64,000 nucleotides of DNA from NCBI GenBank assembly GCA_051867655.1, contig JBJDYV010000106.1:1-64000 (forward strand), read 5' to 3'. The notes beneath the pieces were generated by a model. That model worked only from the letters and a program-made list of their open reading frames with translations. It was not told where the DNA came from and ran no database searches. Made by a program: the position numbers and the translations under genes. Numbering within the stretch: the first letter of the stretch is position 1; each line of letters starts with the position of its first letter. The DNA comes from JAJPXI01 sp051867655 (GTDB lineage: Bacteria > Bacillota > Clostridia > Oscillospirales > Oscillospiraceae). Positions 58,181-64,000 of the stretch are shown here, piece by piece.

Positions 58181-60400
58181 TTGATCGAAAAGTTTGACAT
58201 CGCGGGCTACACCCGTATCTCGGTGGACGAGGAACTGGACCGGGACAACACCTCCATCGAAAACCAGAAGGCCATCATCGAGGATTTCGTGAAGCACAAG
58301 TTCCCGGACAGCACCTTGACCTTCTACGAGGACCGGGACCGCTCCGGCTACACCTTCGAGCAGCGGGAGGGCTACCAGGCCATGCGCCGGGAGCTGATGG
58401 GCCATCAAAGGGACATCCTGATCGTCAAGGACTTCTCCCGCTTCTCCCGCCGCAACAGCCGGGGGCTGGTGGAGCTGGAGGACCTGCGGGACGCGGGTGT
58501 GCGCATCATCTCCATCGGGGACGGCATCGACTTCCCCAATGACGACGACTGGCTGAAAATCCAGTTTCAATTCCTCATCAACGAAATGCCCGTCACCGAC
58601 ACCAGCAAAAAGGTGAAATCGGTCATCCAGCGGCGGCAGGCCGACGGCAAATGGATCTGCGCCGCGCCCTACGGCTACATCGTCAACAAGCGGCAGGAGT
58701 TTGAGATCGTTCCCACCGAGGCGGATGTGGTGCGCCGTATCTTTCAGCTGTACATCGACGGCTGGGGGTATAAAAAGATCGCCAACTACCTGACCGACGA
58801 GGGCATCCCCACCCCGCGGATGGCGGAGCGGGAGCGCAAGGAGGCTGCCGGGGAGGACTACCACCGGGAAACGAAACCGGTGTGGAGCATTGTAACGGTG
58901 CAGGGCATCCTGGACAACGACTTCTACATCGGCACCCTGCGGCAGGGCAAGTACACCCGGAAGAAAATCAACGGCGCGGAGGTCAAGCGGGACGAGAGTG
59001 ACCATCTGGTGTTTGAGCACCACCACCAGGCCATCATTGACTACCGCACCTTTGCCACCGTTCGGGCGCTGCGGGACAAGCGCTCCACCGCCCACTACCG
59101 GGGCGTCAAGAAAAACGACAACGTCTACTCCGGCTTTCTGGAGTGCGGCGACTGTGGCAGCCCCATGTTCGCCATGAGCCGTTCCGACTTAAAGGATGCC
59201 TACCGCTGCGGAGAGTACCACCGCCGGGGGCTGAAAGCCTGCACCAGCCACCACATCCGGGTGGACAAGCTGGACGAGCTGCTGAAAGCCTACGTCCGCA
59301 AGGTCAAAGAAAACTCGGCCGCCATGCTGGAGCGGCTGAACGCCGATCTCGCCCGGGAGGCGGAGGATGTGGCGGAGACCGAGCAGAGCGCCGCCCATCT
59401 GGAGGAAGTGCTGGCCGATTTGCAGGAGGAGCTGAAGGCCACCAAGCGCCAGCGCATCCGGGACATGATGAAGCATCCGGAACAGGAGGAGACGCTGGAG
59501 GAGACCTACGACGAGCTGGAGAGCGACCTGATCCGCCGGATGGAAGGGTTACAAAATCAGCTCCAGATGACCGCCGACAAGCGCAACACCATCATCCGGG
59601 TGAACCGGGCGGCGAAAACGGCGCTGGAGGTCTTTGACGACATTCTGAACAAAGAAAAACTGGAGCGCAATGATTTGGAGCTGATCATCCACAAGATCAA
59701 GGTCTACGAGAACCACATTGAGGTACAGCTCCAAGCGGATGTGGACAGCCTTCTGCGATGCGGCACGTTACCGGAAGAATGGGAGACCGCCGCAAATTTT
59801 CCTGAAGGCATCGTGGATAGCGAGCCCCTTGTAGGGGCGGCAATCTGCCGCCCGCGGGCGGATCATATCCGCCCCTACAAATTACAAATCGTCCAATCGA
59901 GCAGAAATCGAGCGGATAAGGTCTACGATGCCAATGTTATCAGTAACGGCGACCCGCTGGAGATTTACACCGATAAAGAGGGCGGGGTGATCTTTAAAAA
60001 ATATTCCCTGATGGGCGGGCTGGCCGACTTTTCCGGCCAGATGTGCGAGACTCTGAACAAGACCACCGGGCAGATCACGGTCATCACCGACCGGGACACC
60101 TGCCTGGCGGTGGCGGGCTGCGCCCGCCGGGAGCTGGCGGACAAGCGGGTGTCCCCCGAGCTGGAGTCCATTATGGAGGGACGCCAGATTTATCAGTACG
60201 AAGGGGACGGCAGTCCGCTACCCGTGTGCGAGGAGGGCGACAAGTATCTGATCTCCGCCGCCGCGCCCATCCTGTCCGAAGGGGACGTGCTGGGGTGTGT
60301 GCTCTTCGCCACCACCGACCCGGAAAAGCGTACCGGGGAGATCGAATACAAGCTGGCCCAGACCATCGCCGGATTTTTGGGCAAGCACATGGAAAGCTGA
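58181..60400 (+). CDS. Large serine recombinase fused in frame to the SpoVT C-terminal domain
   Basis: 739 codons in one frame. Residues 1-589 are element-coded: resolvase domain (GYTRISVDEE with the catalytic serine; DRDRSGYTFEQREGYQ; KDFSRFSRRNSRG), recombinase domain to about 310, a zinc ribbon (ECGDCGSPMFAMSRSDLKDA, YRCGEYHRR) and a long coiled coil. From residue 590 (GDPLEIYTDKEGGVIFKKYS) the sequence is SpoVT from codon 31 on, because the frame crosses attR without a break. It catalyses integration and excision between attP and attB in spoVT. In the circular form the same frame would end 27 codons after the core. The start is a TTG with a weak ribosome site. Confidence 0.88.
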   Translation: MIEKFDIAGYTRISVDEELDRDNTSIENQKAIIEDFVKHKFPDSTLTFYEDRDRSGYTFEQREGYQAMRRELMGHQRDILIVKDFSRFSRRNSRGLVELEDLRDAGVRIISIGDGIDFPNDDDWLKIQFQFLINEMPVTDTSKKVKSVIQRRQADGKWICAAPYGYIVNKRQEFEIVPTEADVVRRIFQLYIDGWGYKKIANYLTDEGIPTPRMAERERKEAAGEDYHRETKPVWSIVTVQGILDNDFYIGTLRQGKYTRKKINGAEVKRDESDHLVFEHHHQAIIDYRTFATVRALRDKRSTAHYRGVKKNDNVYSGFLECGDCGSPMFAMSRSDLKDAYRCGEYHRRGLKACTSHHIRVDKLDELLKAYVRKVKENSAAMLERLNADLAREAEDVAETEQSAAHLEEVLADLQEELKATKRQRIRDMMKHPEQEETLEETYDELESDLIRRMEGLQNQLQMTADKRNTIIRVNRAAKTALEVFDDILNKEKLERNDLELIIHKIKVYENHIEVQLQADVDSLLRCGTLPEEWETAANFPEGIVDSEPLVGAAICRPRADHIRPYKLQIVQSSRNRADKVYDANVISNGDPLEIYTDKEGGVIFKKYSLMGGLADFSGQMCETLNKTTGQITVITDRDTCLAVAGCARRELADKRVSPELESIMEGRQIYQYEGDGSPLPVCEEGDKYLISAAAPILSEGDVLGCVLFATTDPEKRTGEIEYKLAQTIAGFLGKHMES
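59829..59880. repeat. 52-bp MITE-like palindrome inside the recombinase gene
   Basis: Perfect 12-bp terminal inverted repeats TTGTAGGGGCGG/CCGCCCCTACAA with a C/G-rich centre. It adds in-frame codons (about LVGAAICRPRADHIRPYK) near the recombinase C-terminus, just ahead of attR. Confidence 0.75.
59948..59956 (+). repeat. attR core
   Basis: GGCGACCCG, identical to 30030-30038. The element-side arm ATGCCAATGTTATC (59928-59941) ends six bases before it; spoVT sequence follows. Confidence 0.88.
59948..60400 (+). pseudogene. spoVT: 3' part of spoVT, separated from its start by the element
   Basis: From GDP on, 150 codons give the rest of SpoVT: the end of the AbrB domain (LEIYTDKEGGVIFKKYS) and the C-terminal GAF-like domain (LNKTTGQITVITDRDTCLAV to TIAGFLGKHMES). 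Joined to 29940-30038 it makes an intact protein of about 180 residues, the normal SpoVT length, with no lost codon. In the integrated state it is translated only as the tail of the recombinase. Confidence 0.93.
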
Positions 60401-60409
60401 ACAGACAAA

Positions 60410-60446
60410 CGGCGGCAGACGCGGGTTGAGCGCCTGCCGCCGCGAT
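60410..60446 (+). terminator. Terminator of the spoVT end
   Basis: CGGCGGCAG and CTGCCGCCG arms with an inner CGC/GCG stem, then GATTTTA. Confidence 0.7.
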
Positions 60447-60473
60447 TTTACACAGACTTTACAATGCTTTACA
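60447..60473 (+). promoter_or_regulatory. Pho-type box, three TTTACA repeats
   Basis: TTTACA at 60447, 60458 and 60468, spaced 11 and 10 bases, as expected for a PhoP/PhoB dimer array on one helix face. TATACT near 60509 is a candidate -10. The gene behind it is a Na/phosphate cotransporter. Confidence 0.7.
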
Positions 60474-60589
60474 CAACCTTGCTTTTTTGTAAACATTTCA
60501 AATGGTATACTGCAACCGGAACATGAAAATGTATGCAAAAAAAGAAGGAGAAGTAAAGGAACCGCTGAAACTGAGGTTCCGAAACAAAT

Positions 60590-62365
60590 ATGGATCTTTT
60601 TGATGTTTTGACGCTGATCGGCGGGCTGAGCCTGTTTCTGTTCGGCATGAATCTGATGGGGTCGGCTCTGGAAAAGCGGGCCGGGCGCGGCCTGACCGCC
60701 ATCCTGGGCAAGCTGACCACCGGGAAGCTGGCGGGCTTCCTGACCGGCCTGGGCGTGACCGCCATCATCCAGTCCTCCTCCGCCACCACGGTCATGGTGG
60801 TGGGTTTCGTCAACTCCGGCCTGATGACCCTGAAGCAGGCCATCAACGTCATCATGGGCGCCAACGTGGGCACCACCGTCACCGCCTGGCTGCTGAGCCT
60901 GACCGGAATTGAGAGTACCAACGTGTTCGTCCGGCTGCTCAAGCCCTCCTCCTTCACTCCCATCCTGGCCCTGATCGGCATTGTGCTGTACATGATGCCC
61001 CACAGCACCAACAAGCGCAAGGACACCGGCACCATCCTGCTGGGCTTCGCCACCCTGATGTTCGGCATGGAGACCATGTCCGGCGCGGTGGCCGGGCTGA
61101 AGGAAGTGGATGCCTTCCGGAACATCCTGACCATGTTCTCCAACCCCGTCCTGGGCGTGCTGGCCGGGGCGGTGCTGACCGCCGTGATCCAGTCCTCCTC
61201 CGCCTCGGTGGGCATCCTGCAGGCCCTGTCCTCCACCGGACAGATCACCTTCGGAGCCGCCGTGCCCATCATCATGGGGCAGAACATCGGCACCTGCGTC
61301 ACCGCCCTGATCTCCTCCGTAGGCACCAACCGCAATGCCCGCCGGGCCTCCGTCGTCCATCTCAGCTTCAATATCATCGGCACCGCCCTGCTGCTGAGCC
61401 TGTTCTGCGCCGCCCGGGCGATTTTCGACCTGTCCGCCTTTGTGGACAGCCCCGCCAGCGAATGGGGCATCGCCGTGGCCCACTCTACCTTCAACATCCT
61501 CTGCACCGCCATTCTGCTGCCCTGCTCCGGGCTGCTGGAAAAGCTGTCCTACAAGCTGATCCCCGAGAGCGCCGCCCCGGCGGAGGAGAAGCAGATCGAG
61601 CTGGACGAGCGCCTGATGGCCACCCCCTCCGTGGCCCTGTCCCGCTGCAAGGTCGTCACCCGCGACATGGCCCGGGCGTCCGCCGAGGCCCTGCACCTGT
61701 CCCTTGAGATGTTCCGCAAATACGACGCCGACAAGGCCGAGCGGATCCGCAACGACGAGGACCTGGCCGACCACTATGAGGACATTTTGGGCAGCTACCT
61801 GGTCAAGCTGAACACCTATTCCCTGAGTCCCGAGGACAGCCACGAGTCCACCAAGCTGCTGCACATGATCGGGGACCTGGAGCGCATCTCCGACCACGCC
61901 GTGAACATTCTGGAGTCGGCGGAGGAGCTGCGGGAGAAGGGGCTGACCTTCTCGGAGGAGGCCCGCCGGGAGCTGGCCAGCATGCTGGGGGCCGTGGGGG
62001 AGGCCGTGGACCTGGCCCTGGAGGCCTTTGAGAAGAACGACCTGACCATCGCCGCCCGGGTGGAGCCCCTGGAGCAGGTGGTGGACGTGCTGAAGACCCA
62101 GCTGCGCTCCCACCACATCCTGCGCATGCAGCGGGGCGAGTGCTCCATCGAGGCCGGCTTCGTCTGGTCGGACCTGCTGACCGACCTGGAGCGGGTGTCC
62201 GACCACTGCTCCAACATCGCCGGCTGCGTCATCGAGATGTCCCACGAGGGCCTGAACCTCCACGGCTACCTGAGCATGGTCCGGCACGAAAGCCCGGAGT
62301 ACGCCGCGGTGTACGAGGACTATACGGGCAAATATTTGAAGGACATTTTGCCCAATTGTGTGTAA
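60590..62365 (+). CDS. Na/Pi cotransporter family protein with PhoU-like tail
   Basis: 591 residues. Two inverted membrane repeats each carry the QSSSA signature (IIQSSSATTVMVVGF and VIQSSSASVGILQA), the hallmark of NptA/SLC34-type sodium-phosphate cotransporters, with NVGTTVTAWL and NIGTCVTALI after them. The C-terminal 230 residues are two PhoU-type helical bundles (GDLERISDHAVNILESA, TDLERVSDHCSNIAGCV). It imports phosphate, and the Pho box upstream fits phosphate-starvation control. Confidence 0.95.
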   Translation: MDLFDVLTLIGGLSLFLFGMNLMGSALEKRAGRGLTAILGKLTTGKLAGFLTGLGVTAIIQSSSATTVMVVGFVNSGLMTLKQAINVIMGANVGTTVTAWLLSLTGIESTNVFVRLLKPSSFTPILALIGIVLYMMPHSTNKRKDTGTILLGFATLMFGMETMSGAVAGLKEVDAFRNILTMFSNPVLGVLAGAVLTAVIQSSSASVGILQALSSTGQITFGAAVPIIMGQNIGTCVTALISSVGTNRNARRASVVHLSFNIIGTALLLSLFCAARAIFDLSAFVDSPASEWGIAVAHSTFNILCTAILLPCSGLLEKLSYKLIPESAAPAEEKQIELDERLMATPSVALSRCKVVTRDMARASAEALHLSLEMFRKYDADKAERIRNDEDLADHYEDILGSYLVKLNTYSLSPEDSHESTKLLHMIGDLERISDHAVNILESAEELREKGLTFSEEARRELASMLGAVGEAVDLALEAFEKNDLTIAARVEPLEQVVDVLKTQLRSHHILRMQRGECSIEAGFVWSDLLTDLERVSDHCSNIAGCVIEMSHEGLNLHGYLSMVRHESPEYAAVYEDYTGKYLKDILPNCV

Positions 62366-62380
62366 AACGCAGCGATTTTC

Positions 62381-62651
62381 CCGCGGCCCTTCTCAGCTTG
62401 TCGAAAAACCTTTCATCACACCGAAGGAAGGCAGAGTTTAAGCGGGGGAGCTCGAGGGGGCAGAGCCCGCCTCGAATGGGATCGAATCCCTCGCAAGCCT
62501 TGGCCTGCAAGGCTTGCGGCGAGTAAAGCGAGGACTTTTGTGCCGCTGAGCGGCACAAAAGTAACGGGATTTTTGAAGACTGTCAAAACAGTCCAGAGGA
62601 CTTTTTTGACAGTCTGAGAAGGGCCGCGGAACGAAAGCTCCGCGGCCCTTC
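62381..62651 (+). repeat. Large nested hairpin element D
   Basis: A 16-bp arm (CCGCGGCCCTTCTCAG, 62381-62396) pairs perfectly with 62614-62629. Part of the right arm can instead pair with 62639-62651 to form a compact hairpin, so the two folds exclude each other. Inside lie a 12-bp hairpin (ACTTTTGTGCCG, 62534-62562) and others near 62497 and 62577. There is no coding frame of note. Confidence 0.65.
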
Positions 62652-62763
62652 TTCGTCTATGTTTTGTTTCTCCAAAAACAAATTTTTCGTTGCTTTGGCA
62701 ATGTACAACCGGGGGAGATCGTGGTATATAGGAAAGCATGGAAAACTGAACAGAGGATTCTGA

Positions 62764-62945
62764 GCGGCGGGAGCTAAAAGATGGCTCGTCTCATGTTTCT
62801 GCCGCCTGAGCCGGTTTCGGCTCACGGGGTCTGATCGGGAAACTGATGGGCCTTCACATTTTGAAAAGGAAGCCGCACTGCATGCCGGGCGCACGTCCCG
62901 GGTGCTTTGGTCGTATGCCTGCTTTTCAGGTGTGCGGCTTTTTTG
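62764..62945 (+). promoter_or_regulatory. Possible cobalamin riboswitch with overlapping terminator
   Basis: GGGAAACTGATG (62838-62849), GCCGCACTG (62872-62880) and GTCGTATGCCTGC (62910-62922) occur in the order and rough spacing of conserved cobalamin-riboswitch blocks. GCCGCAC can pair with GTGTGCGGC followed by TTTTTT, a terminator that overlaps the core. The gene downstream is a BtuF/FecB-type binding protein. The match is diverged and was judged by eye. Confidence 0.45.
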
Positions 62946-62997
62946 TTGCCCGGATTCCGTTTTCCGGTCCGTTACAGACGAAAATAGGAGGAACAAC

Positions 62998-64000
62998 ATG
63001 AAAAAAAGTATTCTTGCCCTGCTGCTGGCCGCCTGCATGCTTCTGAGCGTCCTGGCCGGCTGCGCCAACACGAACAGCGCGGACGATTCCGCGTCGCAGC
63101 CCAGTGAGAACGTCTCCCAGAACGTGGAGGAGCAGAAGGAGGAAAACTCCCCCGCGCCTTCGGAGGAGCCTGCCGCGCCCACTGAGCGCACCGTGGTGGA
63201 CTCCGGCGGCACCGAGGTCACCGTCCCCGCGCAGGTGGAGACCGTCATGACCTTCGGCTCCTGCGGCGTCATCAACACCCTGATCGAGACCCTGGGCTGC
63301 GGCTGGATGATCGCCAACGATATGAGCCCCCGCTTCTCCGACAACCCCGCGTGGCACTATCAGTACGAGTTCGCGCCCCAGATGGCCGAGCTGCCCCGCT
63401 ATGAGGACGCCTCCGGCGAGATCGACATTGAAAACGTGGTGACCGCCGACCCCGACCTGATCATCGTCATGCAGGCCGCCACCGCCGAGACCCTGCGGGA
63501 GAAGGGCCTGAACGTGCTCTACATTGACTACGGCAACGGCAAGACCTCCGAGGCCCTGACCAACTCCATGAACATCCTGGGCGAGGCCCTGGGCGTGCCC
63601 GAAGCCGCGCAGGCGTACAGCGACTACATCGACGAGATGGTGGCCAAGATCGCCGACGTGACCAGCCCCCTGGCGGAGACGGACAAGAAGAAGGTCCTCT
63701 ACGGCAACATCGCCCAGTACATGAACCCCCACATCCTGATCGAGTGGGTCATCGACGCCGCCGGCGGCATCAGCTGCACTGCCGACATCCATGAGTCCGG
63801 CTCCGTCCAGTTCACCGCCGAGGACGTGCTGGCCTGGAATCCCGACGTGATCATGATGATCACCGACAACTCCGCCGACCTGAAGGCCGACGCGAAGGTC
63901 AACAGCGTCAACGCCATCGCCAACGACCAGATGTTTGTGTTCCCCACGGTGGGCCACTTCCTGACCGGCTCCTCCGAGGCCCCGCTGGGCATCCTCTGGC
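62998..64000 (+). CDS. ABC transporter substrate-binding lipoprotein, 3' end outside the window
   Basis: The visible 334 residues start MKKSILALLLAACMLLSVLA, with lipobox VLAGC, and TAGGAGG just upstream of the ATG. A charged spacer (about 25-60) precedes a periplasmic-binding fold of the TroA/BtuF/FecB group (VDSGGTEVTVPAQVETVMTF, TADPDLIIVMQ). It should capture iron-siderophore, heme or a corrinoid and pass it to an ABC importer that is probably encoded further right. The riboswitch-like leader would favour a corrinoid. Confidence 0.85.
   Translation, partial: MKKSILALLLAACMLLSVLAGCANTNSADDSASQPSENVSQNVEEQKEENSPAPSEEPAAPTERTVVDSGGTEVTVPAQVETVMTFGSCGVINTLIETLGCGWMIANDMSPRFSDNPAWHYQYEFAPQMAELPRYEDASGEIDIENVVTADPDLIIVMQAATAETLREKGLNVLYIDYGNGKTSEALTNSMNILGEALGVPEAAQAYSDYIDEMVAKIADVTSPLAETDKKKVLYGNIAQYMNPHILIEWVIDAAGGISCTADIHESGSVQFTAEDVLAWNPDVIMMITDNSADLKADAKVNSVNAIANDQMFVFPTVGHFLTGSSEAPLGILW

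Larger units (their letters stand above)
30030..59956 (+). mobile_element. 29.9 kb integrative mobilizable element inserted in spoVT
   Basis: Bounded by 9-bp direct repeats (GGCGACCCG) that coincide with the break in spoVT. It carries a large serine recombinase at its right end, a relaxase, MobC-like protein, likely oriT and RepA-like ATPase, but no type IV secretion genes, so it can be mobilized but not self-transferred. Joining the ends rebuilds an attP with 14-bp inverted arms centred on the GA of the core. A 15.5 kb cargo block (about 35130-50610) lies in a broken type III restriction-modification locus. Several mobilization and accessory genes are damaged. Confidence 0.9.

Noticed and set aside
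1..64000. CRISPR arrays, rRNA or tRNA genes
   Set aside because: No regularly spaced direct repeats and no tRNA- or rRNA-like sequence were recognised by reading; a dedicated scan was not possible.

Overview
The window looks like a chromosome segment of a spore-forming, high-GC gut Clostridia bacterium, probably of the Oscillospiraceae/Flavonifractor type. Reasons are the GC-rich codon use, sporulation genes (spoVAC, spoVT), SLH-domain secretion, Firmicutes-type regulation (CIRCE, AGGAGG ribosome sites) and mobile-element families typical of gut Clostridia. Family names come from reading the proteins; no database search was possible.

Left chromosomal part (1-29.9 kb): the end of a trp operon (trpB, trpA); an XRE membrane regulator; a secreted CocE-type hydrolase; then a compact sigma-54 regulon read leftward. 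In that regulon rpoN and a PAS/AAA+/Fis activator are followed by two identical-half-site palindromes, a terminator, a full -24/-12 promoter, a CitMHS-type transporter and two AtuA-family genes. Next come tandem MATE pumps, spoVAC with a 24-codon ghost of a second spoVAC, an unassigned structured RNA candidate, a ZIP transporter, htpG under CIRCE, an arsR-permease-thioredoxin operon, a lipoprotein alkaline phosphatase, a YibE/F protein, a methyltransferase, a MerR regulator facing a 3-hydroxyacyl-CoA dehydrogenase across a 19-bp-spacer promoter, and an SLH-anchored tannase-like esterase.

Central part (30,030-59,956): a 29.9 kb integrative mobilizable element sits inside spoVT. The first 33 codons of spoVT lie on the left and the rest on the right. 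Both junctions carry the 9-bp core GGCGACCCG, and the joined element ends form an attP with matching 14-bp inverted arms around it. The large serine recombinase at the right end is fused in frame to the SpoVT C-terminal domain. The arrangement resembles sporulation-gene intervening elements such as skin in sigK. The element carries relaxase, MobC, RepA-like ATPase, RhuM and other accessory genes, several of them decayed. A 15.5 kb cargo block has replaced the middle of a type III restriction-modification locus. It starts with two translationally coupled ECF sigma factors, each fused to a membrane segment and a large external domain, followed by eight genes for lipoproteins, secreted or membrane proteins (beta-helix, RCC1-like, leucine-rich repeat).

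Right chromosomal part (60.4-64 kb): a Na/Pi cotransporter behind a triple TTTACA Pho-type box, a large hairpin structure, a possible cobalamin riboswitch and the start of a periplasmic-binding lipoprotein gene. Several intergenic stretches hold multi-hairpin repeats; two copies show compensatory changes in paired stems, so they are probably folded as RNA or single-stranded DNA.
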